Positions 1 through 9,185 of a stretch of 64,000 bases of DNA are shown here, piece after piece. Numbering within the stretch: position 1 is the stretch's first letter; the number at the start of each line of letters is the position of its first letter. The stretch is taken from NCBI RefSeq assembly GCF_900101755.1, contig NZ_FNAE01000001.1, forward strand, positions 930,001-994,000. Reading direction: 5' to 3'. Origin of the DNA: Ectopseudomonas alcaliphila. GTDB taxonomy: Bacteria > Pseudomonadota > Gammaproteobacteria > Pseudomonadales > Pseudomonadaceae. The notes under the pieces were generated by a model. That model searched no databases and was not told the DNA's origin. It saw only the letters and a program-made list of their open reading frames with translations. Position numbers and translations under genes: made by a program.

Positions 1-2951
1 GCCAGCATTAGCGGCATCACACCAAGGGTGAAGGCCAACGAGGTCATCAGGATCGGCCGCAGGCGCAGGCGTGCGGCGGTCACGGCTGAGTCGATCAGCG
101 TGCGCCCCTCGCCATGCAGCTGGCGGGCGAACTCGACGATGAGGATGGCGTTCTTCGCCGACAGGCCGATGATGGTGATCATCCCCACCTTGAAGAACAC
201 GTCGTTGGGCATGCCGCGCAGCATCACCGCCGCCACCGCACCGAGCAGGCCCAGCGGCACCACCAGCATCACCGCCAGCGGGATCGACCAGCTCTCGTAC
301 AGCGCCGCCAGCACCAGGAACACCACCAGCGCCGAAAGCAGCATCAGCAACGGCGCCTGCGCTGCCGACTGACGCTCCTGCAGCGACTGCCCGGTCCAGG
401 CCACGGCGAAGCCCTGCGGCAACTGCGCCACCAGGCGCTCCATCTCGGCCATCGCCGCACCGCTGGACACGCCAGCCGCCGCGCCCCCGGCGATACGCAC
501 GGCGGGGAAGCCCTGGAAGCGCATCATCTGCTGCGGCGACTCGCTCCATACCGGCGTCACCACCTCGCGCAGCGGCACCATGCCGCCGCTGGCATTGCGC
601 ACGCGCAGGCCGAGCACGTCGTCCAGTTGCATGCGCGCCGGGGCGTCGGCCTGCAGGATGACCTGCTGCATGCGCCCGGCATTGGGGAAGTCGTTGACGT
701 ACAGCGAGCCCATGGCCGCCGACAGCGTGCTGCTCACCGCCGCGAAGGACAGGCCCATGGCCTCGGCCTTCTGCCGGTCGATCTCCAGGCGGATGCTCTC
801 GCCGGGTGGCAGGCCATCGGGGTAGACATCGCTGACCACCTCGCTCTGCGCCGCCAGCGCCAGCAATTGCGCCTGCGCGGCCAGCAGCTCGGCCTCGCCA
901 CGGTTGGCGCGGTCCTGCAGGAACAGGGTGAAGCCGGAGGAGGTGCCCAGCTCGTCGATGGCCGGCGGCATCAGGCTCATCACCGTGCCTTCGACATTGT
1001 CGGCCATGGCCTGTTGCGCCAGCGCGGCTTCTTCGGCCGCCGTGGCGCCATTGCGCTGGTCCCAGTCGTTGAGCATGGTGAAGGCCATGGCCGCGTTGGG
1101 ACCGGAGCCGGCGAAGCTGAAGCCCAGCACCACCAGATTGGCGTCCAGCCCCGGGCGCGAGGCGACGTGCGTCTCGTAGGCCTTGACCACCTCCAGCGTG
1201 CGTTCGCTGGTAGCCCCCGTCGGCAACTGGATGGAGGTCATGAAGTAGCCCTGATCCTCCTCGGGCAGGAATGAGGACGGCAGTTGCGCGGCAGCGATGG
1301 CCAGTACCGCGCAGAGCACGGCGAAGGCCACCATCATCCGCCCGCTGCGTCCGACCAGGCGCGCCACCCGCGCCCCATAGCTCGCCGTAAGGCGCTCGAA
1401 GGCGCGGTTGAAGGCGCCAAAGAAGCCGCGTTTGTCATGATGATCCGCGCTTACCGGGCGCAGCAGCGTGGCGCACAGCGCCGGCGTCAGGGTCAGGGCG
1501 AGGAAGGCCGAGAACAGGATCGACATCGCCATCGACAGGGTGAACTGCTGGTAGATCACCCCCACCGAGCCGCTGCCGAAGGCCATGGGAATGAACACGG
1601 CAGTCAGTACCAGGGTGATGCCGATCACCGCACCGGTGATTTCCCGCATTGCCTGCTTGGTCGCCTCTTTCGGCGACAGCCCCTGGGTGGCCATCAGCCG
1701 TTCGACGTTCTCCACGACCACGATGGCGTCGTCGACGATGATGCCGATGGCCAGCACCATGCCGAACATGGTCAGCGAGTTGATCGAGAAACCGGCCAGC
1801 AACATCACCGCGAAGGTGCCAAGCAGCGCGATGGGCGCGACGATGGCCGGGATCAGTGTGTAGCGCAGGTTCTGCAGGAACAGAAACATCACCAGAAACA
1901 CCAACACCATGGCCTCGAACAGGGTGTAGATCACTTTCTCGATGGACACCTTGACGAAGGGCGCGGTGTCGAACGGCACCGAGTAGGCCATGCCGGTCGG
2001 CATGCTCGGCGCCAGCTCGGCCAGGCGCTCACGCACCTTTGATGCGGTGCGCACCGCGTTGGCCCCGGGCGACAGCTGAATCGCCGCACTGGTGGCGGCC
2101 ACGCCGTTCTCGCGGTTGGAAAAACCGTAGGACTGCGCCCCCAGCTCGACCCGCGCCACGTCGCCGAGCACCACCTTTGCGCCATCGGCACCGGCGCGCA
2201 GCACCACGGCAGCGAACTGCTCCGGCGTGCTCAGTTGCCCCTGCACGGTCAGCGGTACGGTCAGGCGTTGGCCCGGTAACGCCGGCTCGTCGCCGATCCG
2301 CCCAGGCGCGATCTGCGCGTTCTGCTGGTCGATGGCCTGGGCCAGCTCGTTCATCGTCAGGCCATAGGCGGTTAGCTTGTTCGGGTCGACCCAGACGCGC
2401 ATGGCCTGCTCGGCGCCGAACAGTTGCACGCGCCCGACGCCGTCGATGCGGCGCAGCTCCTGAACGATATTGCGCGCCAGGTAGTCATTCAGCGCGACCT
2501 CATCGAACTGGCCGTTGGGCGAGGTCAGGCCGACCATCATCAGAAAGCCCGAGGCGGCGGACTCCACTTGCAGGCCGTTCTGCCGCACGGCCTGGGGCAG
2601 GCGCGGCTCGACCGCCTTGATACGGTTCTGCACGTCCACCTGGGCCAGCTCCGCATCGGTGCCCGGCTTGAAGGTGGCGGTGATCTGCGCGGTACCCGAG
2701 GTGTCGACCGAGGACTCGAAGTACAGCAGGTTCTTCACCCCCGACAGCTCGCGCTCGACCAGGCTCACCACCGAGTCGTTGAGCGTCTGCGGGGTGGCCC
2801 CCGGATAGGTGGCGTAGAGGGTTACCGAGGGTGGCGCCACCGACGGGTAGCGGGCGATGGGCAACTGCGGGATGGCGATGACGCCAGCCAGTACGATGAA
2901 CAGGGCGATCACCCAGGCGAACACCGGACGGTTGATAAAGAACTGCGGCAT
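1..2951 (-). CDS. RND (HAE1) multidrug efflux permease, partial
   Basis: This is an inner-membrane proton-driven drug exporter of the AcrB/MexB/MexQ class; it would form a tripartite pump with the adaptor gene just upstream and an outer-membrane channel not seen here. The protein starts MPQFFINRPVFAWV, the usual N-terminus of the class. It carries the first large periplasmic loop (residues about 30-330) and the TM4 segment with the paired aspartates in GIIVDDAIVVVENVE that relay protons. A second transmembrane block follows. The reading frame is open to base 1, so the C-terminal end is outside the window. About 983 codons are present of the usual roughly 1,030-1,050. The start is 16 nt after the adaptor stop, so the two genes are cotranscribed. 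The exact pump (MexQ-like by the N-terminus) is an inference from memory. Confidence 0.93.
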   Translation of the reverse strand, partial: MPQFFINRPVFAWVIALFIVLAGVIAIPQLPIARYPSVAPPSVTLYATYPGATPQTLNDSVVSLVERELSGVKNLLYFESSVDTSGTAQITATFKPGTDAELAQVDVQNRIKAVEPRLPQAVRQNGLQVESAASGFLMMVGLTSPNGQFDEVALNDYLARNIVQELRRIDGVGRVQLFGAEQAMRVWVDPNKLTAYGLTMNELAQAIDQQNAQIAPGRIGDEPALPGQRLTVPLTVQGQLSTPEQFAAVVLRAGADGAKVVLGDVARVELGAQSYGFSNRENGVAATSAAIQLSPGANAVRTASKVRERLAELAPSMPTGMAYSVPFDTAPFVKVSIEKVIYTLFEAMVLVFLVMFLFLQNLRYTLIPAIVAPIALLGTFAVMLLAGFSINSLTMFGMVLAIGIIVDDAIVVVENVERLMATQGLSPKEATKQAMREITGAVIGITLVLTAVFIPMAFGSGSVGVIYQQFTLSMAMSILFSAFLALTLTPALCATLLRPVSADHHDKRGFFGAFNRAFERLTASYGARVARLVGRSGRMMVAFAVLCAVLAIAAAQLPSSFLPEEDQGYFMTSIQLPTGATSERTLEVVKAYETHVASRPGLDANLVVLGFSFAGSGPNAAMAFTMLNDWDQRNGATAAEEAALAQQAMADNVEGTVMSLMPPAIDELGTSSGFTLFLQDRANRGEAELLAAQAQLLALAAQSEVVSDVYPDGLPPGESIRLEIDRQKAEAMGLSFAAVSSTLSAAMGSLYVNDFPNAGRMQQVILQADAPARMQLDDVLGLRVRNASGGMVPLREVVTPVWSESPQQMMRFQGFPAVRIAGGAAAGVSSGAAMAEMERLVAQLPQGFAVAWTGQSLQERQSAAQAPLLMLLSALVVFLVLAALYESWSIPLAVMLVVPLGLLGAVAAVMLRGMPNDVFFKVGMITIIGLSAKNAILIVEFARQLHGEGRTLIDSAVTAARLRLRPILMTSLAFTLGVMPLML

Positions 2952-2967
2952 GACTGATTCTCCGAAC

Positions 2968-4122
2968 TCAGCGCGCGACGGCGCTGAGCTGTTCGCGGGC
3001 GACGGCGGGCTGCCAGGCGCGCGTGGCAACCTGGGCGTCGGGACTCAGGCGCTCGATGCCCTCGACCACCACCTGCTGTCCGGCGCTGAGCCCGGACACC
3101 ACGCGGTAACGGCGCTCGACCAGCTCACCGAGCTCGATACGCACCGGCTGCACCTGGCCCTGGGCATCGACCACCCACACGCTGGCCTGGCCAGCCGTGC
3201 GGGTCACTGCCTGCTGCGGCACGCTGAGGGCGGCGGGGTAATGCGCGCGGGGAATCCGCGCCTGCACGTAGAGGCCTGGCAGCAAGCGGCGTTGCGGGTT
3301 GTCCACCAGCACGCGCAGTAGCACGTCGCCGGTGCCTGCATCCACCTCGATGCCAGAGAACAGGATGCGCCCGCGCATGCCCAGCGGCTTGCCATCGCTG
3401 CCGAGGATCTCCACGCTCAGCTCCGGCGTCGCCGAGCCGGCCTGCTGACGCAGCGCGTCCAGTATCGAGGCGGACTGGCGCACGTCGACGTACACCTGGT
3501 CGATCTGCTGGATGCGCGCCATGGGCGTGGCATCGGTGGGCGATACCAGCGCCCCTTCGCTGACCAGCGCCTGGTCGATGCGCCCGGCAATTGGCGCCTC
3601 GACGCTGGCGAACTGCAGGTCCAGCTTGCGCCGCGCCAGCGTCGCACGGGCCTGAGCCACATCCGCGGCGGCCTGCTCGCGCTGCGCCACGGCGTCGTCA
3701 TACAGCTGGCGGCTGACCGCTTCGGCCTGCACCAGAGAGGTCAGGCGCTCAGCCTGCACCCGCGCCCGCGACAACACGGCCTCGGCGCGCTGCAAAGCAG
3801 CAGCGGCACTGTCGACCTCGGCCTTGAACGGCGCCGGGTTGATCTGGAACAGCACAGCACCGGCCTTGATTTCGGCGCCCTGCTCGAACAAACGGCGCTG
3901 CACGATGCCACCGATCTGCGCGCGAATCTCGGCGCTACGCACGGCCGCCACGCGTGCCGGCAGATCCTCGCTGACCGACAGTTCGTGCGCCTCAAGCGTC
4001 AGCACTGAAACCTGCAGCGGTGCGGGTGCTGTCCCCCCCTGCTGCACCGCATCGCACCCAGCCAATGCCAATACGGCAAGCCCTGCGAGCACGCTGCTCA
4101 GATGCCGGTATTTGCTGCCCAT
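2968..4122 (-). CDS. RND efflux periplasmic adaptor lipoprotein (MFP family)
   Basis: This is the membrane-fusion subunit that links the RND permease to an outer-membrane channel. The chosen start, ATG at 4122, gives MGSKYRHLSSVLAGLAVLALAGCDA, a lipoprotein signal with a lipobox (LAGC), and sits behind a GAGGAG ribosome site; a longer upstream frame would bury this signal. The mature part has the split lipoyl half-motifs (IRAQIGGIVQRRLFEQGAEIKAG and SVEAPIAGRIDQALVSEGALV) around an alpha-helical hairpin rich in Ala, Glu and Arg. A beta-barrel domain follows, with FSGIEVDAGTGDVLLRVLV. The length, 384 residues, is normal. The gene is divergent from the response regulator at 4284. Confidence 0.93.
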   Translation of the reverse strand: MGSKYRHLSSVLAGLAVLALAGCDAVQQGGTAPAPLQVSVLTLEAHELSVSEDLPARVAAVRSAEIRAQIGGIVQRRLFEQGAEIKAGAVLFQINPAPFKAEVDSAAAALQRAEAVLSRARVQAERLTSLVQAEAVSRQLYDDAVAQREQAAADVAQARATLARRKLDLQFASVEAPIAGRIDQALVSEGALVSPTDATPMARIQQIDQVYVDVRQSASILDALRQQAGSATPELSVEILGSDGKPLGMRGRILFSGIEVDAGTGDVLLRVLVDNPQRRLLPGLYVQARIPRAHYPAALSVPQQAVTRTAGQASVWVVDAQGQVQPVRIELGELVERRYRVVSGLSAGQQVVVEGIERLSPDAQVATRAWQPAVAREQLSAVAR

Positions 4123-4283
4123 AACCCACTCCTCATTACCCACTACGCTCCGCTGACCTGATGGCGACCGGGAGCTGATCGAGGCTGCAGTCTGGAACAG
4201 CGCTGTTGCGAATGATTCGAGGCTTTGTGGAGAAAGCATGGAGGGCGCGATAACATTCAGCGCCATCGTCTGCGAGCCCGCCC

Positions 4284-5018
4284 ATGTCCGATCCCCACGC
4301 GCGCACCAGCCCCGCCTCCCCCGCCACGGCACTGGTGCTGATCGCCGAGGATGAAGCCGAGATCGCCGACATCCTTATCGCCTACCTGCAACGCAGCGGG
4401 CTGCGCACTCAGCACGCCAGCGACGGCCAGCAGGCGCTGGCCCTGCACAAGACGCTCAAGCCCGATCTGCTGCTGCTCGACGTGCAGATGCCGGTCCTCG
4501 ATGGCTGGAAGGTGCTCAGCGAAATCCGCTCTCGTGGCGACACCCCGGTGATCATGCTCACCGCACTGGACCAGGACATCGACAAGCTGATGGGTCTGCG
4601 CCTGGGCGCCGACGACTACGTGGTCAAACCCTTCAACCCGGCCGAGGTGGTGGCGCGGGTGCAGGCAGTGCTGCGGCGCACGCGGGCGAGCGCGCCTGCC
4701 GCGACGCAGATGCTGCGCGTCGGCCCGTTCCAGATCGACCTGGACAACCACGAGGCCAGCGTACAACGCGATGGCCAAACGCAGACGCTGGAGCTGACCC
4801 TGACCGAGTTCAAGTTGCTGGCCTGCCTGATGCGTGCGCCGAAACGGGCATTCAGCCGCGCCGAACTGCTGGTCAACTGTTTGCCCGAAGGCGACACCCA
4901 GGAGCGCACCGTGGACAGCCACGTCAGCAAGCTGCGCAAGAAGCTCGAGGCGCTCGACATCCAGGGCGTGCCAGCCAGCGTCTGGGGCGTGGGTTATCGC
5001 TTCGGCGCCGAGCCATGA
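4284..5018 (+). CDS. OmpR/BaeR-family response regulator
   Basis: This is a DNA-binding response regulator of 244 residues. The receiver domain (about 17-130) has the acidic pair E22/D23, the phospho-acceptor D66 in LLLLDVQMPVLDGW, the conserved Thr in VIMLTAL and Lys in VVKPFNP. A winged-helix OmpR-type output domain fills the C-terminal half (LTLTEFKLLACLM, ERTVDSHVSKLRKKLE, VWGVGYRF). The stop codon overlaps the start of the kinase gene by 4 nt (ATGA). The divergent RND pump genes strongly suggest that it activates the pump, as BaeR does for mdtABC in enterobacteria; that link is inference. Confidence 0.92.
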   Translation: MSDPHARTSPASPATALVLIAEDEAEIADILIAYLQRSGLRTQHASDGQQALALHKTLKPDLLLLDVQMPVLDGWKVLSEIRSRGDTPVIMLTALDQDIDKLMGLRLGADDYVVKPFNPAEVVARVQAVLRRTRASAPAATQMLRVGPFQIDLDNHEASVQRDGQTQTLELTLTEFKLLACLMRAPKRAFSRAELLVNCLPEGDTQERTVDSHVSKLRKKLEALDIQGVPASVWGVGYRFGAEP

Positions 5019-6079
5019 AGCCGACACCAGGGTTGCGCCGGCAGATCATCCAGTCCCTGGCGGTGATGGCGCTGGGCATCATCTGCCTATCGGTGATCGG
5101 CACCTATGTGTTCTACGCCCTTGCCGTGACCTACCTGCCGGACAGCATCTCCGAAACCTGGATGCCCTCGCGGGTAGAGATGATCTGGATCGGCTGCACC
5201 ATCGCCGCCGCACTGGGCATGTCGGTGTACGTCGCCATTCGCCTGTCACGACGCCTGATTACCCCGCTGAACTCGGTGGCGCACAGCCTGCGCGAAGTGG
5301 CTCAGGGCAACCTCACCGCCCGCGCGCCGCTGGACGAACAGGCAATGGGCGAGACCGCGCAACTGGTGCGCGACTTCAACGCCATGGCCGAGCGCCTGCA
5401 GAGCATGACCCGCGAGCGCGAATTCTGGAACGCCGCCATCGCCCACGAACTGCGCACGCCGGTGACCATTCTGCGCGGCCGCCTGCAAGGCCTGGCAGAA
5501 GGCGTGTTCAGCCCCAGCAGCGAGCTGTTCGAGGGCCTGCTGCGCCAGGTAGAGGGACTCAATCGTCTGATCGAAGACTTGCGTGTATTGAGCCTCAACG
5601 ACAGCGGCCACCTGGAAGTGCAACGGGTCAGCGTCAGGCTGGCCGCTGAACTGGGCAGCGTGCTGCAGGCTTTCGCCACGCCCCTGGCGGAAAAGGGCTT
5701 TCACCTGCACCAGGAACTGGACGCCGTCCTGCTGGTGGAGTGCGATGCCGTACGCATCCGCCAGGCACTGATGGCGCTGCTGGAAAACGCCCTGCGCCAT
5801 GCCGACCCGGGCAACCTGCGGGTGCGCCTGGAGCAGGTCGGTGACGACTGCCAGTTGAGCGTGGAAGACGACGGCCCCGGCATCGACAGCGCCCTGACCA
5901 TCAATATCTTCGAAGCCTTTCGTCGTGGCGACCCTTCGCGCTCGCGCAAGAGCGGTGGCAGCGGCCTGGGCCTGGCGGTGGTCAAGGCCATCGTCGAGGC
6001 GCATGGCGGGCAGGTCTTCTGGCAGGCCTCGGCCAAGGGTGGCAGCCGCTTCGTGTTGAGCTGGCCATTGCAGCCATAG
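5015..6079 (+). CDS. BaeS-like sensor histidine kinase
   Basis: This is the membrane sensor partner of the preceding regulator (354 residues). Two transmembrane segments (about 12-38 and 55-78) flank a very short periplasmic loop of roughly 20 residues. That suggests sensing within the membrane or through a partner rather than by a large ligand domain. A HAMP segment follows (RRLITPLNSVAHSLREVAQG), then the H-box with H144 in AAIAHELRTPV, the N-box near LLENALRHAD, and the G-boxes DDGPGID and GGSGLGLAVVKAIVEAHGG. It is translationally coupled to the regulator through the ATGA overlap. Confidence 0.92.
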   Translation: MKPTPGLRRQIIQSLAVMALGIICLSVIGTYVFYALAVTYLPDSISETWMPSRVEMIWIGCTIAAALGMSVYVAIRLSRRLITPLNSVAHSLREVAQGNLTARAPLDEQAMGETAQLVRDFNAMAERLQSMTREREFWNAAIAHELRTPVTILRGRLQGLAEGVFSPSSELFEGLLRQVEGLNRLIEDLRVLSLNDSGHLEVQRVSVRLAAELGSVLQAFATPLAEKGFHLHQELDAVLLVECDAVRIRQALMALLENALRHADPGNLRVRLEQVGDDCQLSVEDDGPGIDSALTINIFEAFRRGDPSRSRKSGGSGLGLAVVKAIVEAHGGQVFWQASAKGGSRFVLSWPLQP

Positions 6080-6082
6080 AAA

Positions 6083-6102
6083 CAGCCGCCCGAAGGCGGC
6101 TG
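6083..6102. terminator. Hairpin between convergent genes
   Basis: An 8-bp perfect stem (CAGCCGCC / GGCGGCTG) with a CGAA tetraloop lies between the kinase stop at 6079 and the stop of the leftward dehydrogenase gene at 6188. On the minus strand it is followed by GTTTCT, a weak T tract, so it more likely ends the leftward operon. It could also stop the rightward transcript. Confidence 0.6.
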
Positions 6103-6187
6103 CGTGACAGGCGACTAGAGCGTGGTTAGGTGCAAACCGAGCAGATCGCGTTGAAAGCGGGATGCTCGCATGTTCCGCGAGGGAAAA

Positions 6188-7147
6188 TCAGGGGCACTTG
6201 ACCGTGCCCGTGGCGGCCACCTTCGTCGCAAACGCCCTGACATTGGCAAAGGCTTCACCGAAGTAGGCTTCGTAGCTGTGTTTTTCGACATAGCCCAGAT
6301 GTGGGGTGCAGAGAATGCGCGGATGAGCCAGCAGTGGATGATCGGCCTGCAGGATCGGCTCCTGCTCGAACACATCCAGCGCTGCCTGACCAGGGCGGCC
6401 ACGGTCCAGCGCAGCGAGTAGTACTCCGGGAGCGATCAGTTCGGCACGGCTGGTATTGACCAGCAGGGCGTCAGGTTTCATTCGCGCCAGGTCGGTAGCG
6501 CTCACGCAATGCCGGGTCGCGGGCACCAGGCGCAGGTGCAGGCTGAGCACATCGGCCTGTTCGAAGAAGGCTTCGCGCGTCGGCGCCGCCTCGTATCCAT
6601 CGGCGATGGCGGCCTGGCGCGAGGCCTCGCTGCCCCACACCAGCACGCGCATGTCGAAGGCGCGCGCATAGCGCGCCAAGCGCTGGCCGATCTTGCCGTA
6701 GCCCCAGATACCCAGCGTCTGGCCATACAGACGCCGGCCCAGGTTGACCTGCCAGTGCCCGGCATACAGACCGTTCATGGCTTCGCGCAGCTGACGCCGG
6801 GCATTGAGGATCAGCGCCCAGGTCAGTTCGGCCGCAGCGATGGGCGAGCCGGTGCCCTCGGCGACGGTCACGCCGCGCTCGCGGCACGCCTCCAGATCGA
6901 GATGCGGACCGGCTCGCCCGGTCTGGCTGATCAGCTTCAGCTTGGGCAGGCGTGCCAGCAGCGCGGCATCGATACGCGTGCGCTCGCGGGTCAGCACCAG
7001 CGCCTCGGCATCGGCGAAACGCTCGGCCAGCACGTCCGGATCGCTGGCGGCATCGTGATACACGCGAACATCGAAGCCCTCCAACAGGCTGAAACAATCG
7101 AGCTGTTGCACGACCCGCTGATAGTCATCCGGTATCACGATACGCAT
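6188..7147 (-). CDS. D-2-hydroxyacid dehydrogenase (NAD-dependent)
   Basis: This is a 319-residue oxidoreductase of the D-isomer specific 2-hydroxyacid dehydrogenase family, which interconverts 2-oxo acids and D-2-hydroxy acids. The NAD-binding Rossmann motif is LGIWGYGKIGQRLARYARAF. The catalytic triad is visible: Arg in VNTSRAELI, Glu in LDVFEQEP and His in CTPHLGYVE. It is the last gene of a leftward operon headed by a PrpF-family isomerase and a Tct-type transporter, 14 nt from tctA, so it probably acts on the imported acid or a product of it. The actual substrate cannot be read from the sequence. Confidence 0.88.
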   Translation of the reverse strand: MRIVIPDDYQRVVQQLDCFSLLEGFDVRVYHDAASDPDVLAERFADAEALVLTRERTRIDAALLARLPKLKLISQTGRAGPHLDLEACRERGVTVAEGTGSPIAAAELTWALILNARRQLREAMNGLYAGHWQVNLGRRLYGQTLGIWGYGKIGQRLARYARAFDMRVLVWGSEASRQAAIADGYEAAPTREAFFEQADVLSLHLRLVPATRHCVSATDLARMKPDALLVNTSRAELIAPGVLLAALDRGRPGQAALDVFEQEPILQADHPLLAHPRILCTPHLGYVEKHSYEAYFGEAFANVRAFATKVAATGTVKCP

Positions 7148-7161
7148 GCCAACCCTCCGAA

Positions 7162-8676
7162 TCAGACCACGCTGGCGGCGCGGCCCTGCTGACGACGCGC
7201 ACGCCAGGCGCGCCAGAATGGCAGCACGATCATCACTGCCACCAGCGCCCAGACCACCCAGGTGATCGGGCTGGCGTACAGGATACCGAGAGCACCGCTG
7301 GACAGGGACAACGCCCGGCGCAGGTTCTGCTCCATCATCCCGCCGAGGATGAAGCCCAGCAGGATCGCCGACAGCGGGAAGTCCAGCTTGCGCATGACAT
7401 AGCCGAAGATGCCGATGGCGATCATCAGGTACAGGTCGAAGGTGGTCGCGTGCACCGCGTACACACCGATGGCGGTAATGATCGCCACTGCCGGCACCAG
7501 CGCCCAGTAAGGCACGGCCAGCACCTTGGTGAAGACCTTGATCATCGGCACGTTCATGACGATCAGCATGATGTTGGCGACGAACAGCGAGGCGATCAGG
7601 CCCCAGACGATGTCCGGCTGGTTCTGGAACAGCAGCGGCCCCGGGGTGATGTTGTACAGCGTCAGGGCGCCGAGCATCACCGCAGTGGTGCCCGACCCTG
7701 GCACGCCGAGGGTCAGCATCGGCACCATGGAGCCGCAGGCAGCAGCGCTGTTGGCGGTTTCCGGTGCGGCCAGGCCGCGCAGGTCGCCATTGCCGAATTT
7801 GTTGTCCTTCACCGCCATGCGCTTCTCGCTCATGTACGACACCGCGCTGGCCAGGGTCGCGCCGGCACCTGGCAGCACGCCAAGGACGAAACCGACCACG
7901 CCACTGCGCAGGTTGGTGGCAAGCACGAAGCCGCCCTCCTTCATGCTGAACAGCATCCGCCCGCTGGCCTTGATCGCCTTCTGCCCATGATGGGTACGCT
8001 CGAGCAGCACCAGCAGCTCACTGACCGAGAACAGCCCCAGCACCAGCACCACGAACTGAATGCCATCGGCCAGGCCCAGGCTGCCGAAGGTGAAGCGATA
8101 GACGCCGCTGTTGGCGTCGATGCCCACGCACGACAGCAGCAGGCCGATCAGCGCCGCGACGGCAGTCTTCAGGGGTTTGTTGCCCGCCATCCCGGCCAGG
8201 CAGGTGATGGCGAACACCATCAACACGAAATACTCGGCGGGGCCGAATGCCACGGCCCACCTGGCCAGCAGCGGCGCGAACAACACGACGCCAGCGGTGG
8301 CGATCAGGCCGCCGATGAACGAGCTCCAGGCCGACAGGGAAAGTGCGACACCGGCCTGGCCCTGACGGGCGAGCGGGTAGCCATCGAGGGTGGTCATCAC
8401 TGCGGATGCTTCACCGGGAATGTTGAGCAGGATCGAGGAAATACGACCGCCGTATTCGCAGCCCAGGTACACCGCGGCAAGCAGAATCAGCGCGGTTTCC
8501 GGCGGCAACCCCAAGGCGAAGGCGACCGGAATCAGCAGGGCCACGCCGTTGATCGGGCCGAGGCCCGGCAGCAGGCCGACGACGGTGCCGATCAGGGTGC
8601 CGCACAGGGCAGTTAGAAGGTTGTAGGGGCTTAGCGCCACGCCGAAGCCATGGCTGAGATAACCGAGAGTATCCAT
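7162..8676 (-). CDS. tctA: Tripartite tricarboxylate transporter, large permease TctA
   Basis: This is the large, roughly 12-helix membrane subunit of a tripartite tricarboxylate transporter, a secondary uptake system that uses a periplasmic binding protein. The start MDTLGYLSHGFGVALSPYNLL at 8676 is typical of TctA; the open frame continues further upstream but that part overlaps tctB and is not membrane-like. Family motifs seen are VGLLPGLGPINGVALLIP near residue 40, CEYGGRISSILLNIPGEASAVMTTLDGYP near 80-105, and LTLGVPGSGTTAVMLGAL in the second half. The length, 504 residues, is standard. It is 4 nt downstream of tctB. Confidence 0.94.
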   Translation of the reverse strand: MDTLGYLSHGFGVALSPYNLLTALCGTLIGTVVGLLPGLGPINGVALLIPVAFALGLPPETALILLAAVYLGCEYGGRISSILLNIPGEASAVMTTLDGYPLARQGQAGVALSLSAWSSFIGGLIATAGVVLFAPLLARWAVAFGPAEYFVLMVFAITCLAGMAGNKPLKTAVAALIGLLLSCVGIDANSGVYRFTFGSLGLADGIQFVVLVLGLFSVSELLVLLERTHHGQKAIKASGRMLFSMKEGGFVLATNLRSGVVGFVLGVLPGAGATLASAVSYMSEKRMAVKDNKFGNGDLRGLAAPETANSAAACGSMVPMLTLGVPGSGTTAVMLGALTLYNITPGPLLFQNQPDIVWGLIASLFVANIMLIVMNVPMIKVFTKVLAVPYWALVPAVAIITAIGVYAVHATTFDLYLMIAIGIFGYVMRKLDFPLSAILLGFILGGMMEQNLRRALSLSSGALGILYASPITWVVWALVAVMIVLPFWRAWRARRQQGRAASVV

Positions 8677-8680
8677 GGGT

Positions 8681-9133
8681 TCAGCTCTCCAGGGTCGAAA
8701 GGATGCCAAGCGGCAGCGGTACGGCAAGGGCTTTGTCGAACAGCAGGTAGAGGCCGACAGCCAACACCACACCGCTGATCAGGCTGTGCAGCCAACTGCC
8801 GCCATACAGGCGCGCCATGCCGATGCCGAACAGCACGCTGGCGGGAATGAAACCGAGCGATTCGAACAGCACCGCGTAGCCGATCATCAGGCCGAGAAAC
8901 ACCAGCGCCTTGACCATCACTTCGCGGTTCAGGGGCGGCTCTTCGCCTTGCACGTCGCCGGCCGGCTGGAGCAGCAATTGCAGGCAGCCAAAGGCGATCA
9001 GCAGTAACAGCAGCAACGGGAAGGCCTTGGGCCCGACCGGCTCGTAGGAAAACGGGGCGCTGTAACCCCAGGCGAAAAATCCCAGGATGCAGCAAAGCAG
9101 CAGGGTCACCCCCGCAAAGATACGGTCATGCAT
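8681..9133 (-). CDS. tctB: Tripartite tricarboxylate transporter, small permease TctB
   Basis: This is the small four-helix membrane subunit of the same transporter (150 residues). Hydrophobic segments fall at about 5-25, 38-57, 72-95 and 105-135, which fits TctB. The family is poorly conserved in sequence, so its place between tctC and tctA is the main support. An acidic cytoplasmic stretch (GDVQGEEPPLNRE) separates helices 2 and 3. Confidence 0.88.
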   Translation of the reverse strand: MHDRIFAGVTLLLCCILGFFAWGYSAPFSYEPVGPKAFPLLLLLLIAFGCLQLLLQPAGDVQGEEPPLNREVMVKALVFLGLMIGYAVLFESLGFIPASVLFGIGMARLYGGSWLHSLISGVVLAVGLYLLFDKALAVPLPLGILSTLES

Positions 9134-9185
9134 GTGGATGCGCTCCAGAACGCTGCGCCGTCAGTGACGGCGCATGGGAACTCTG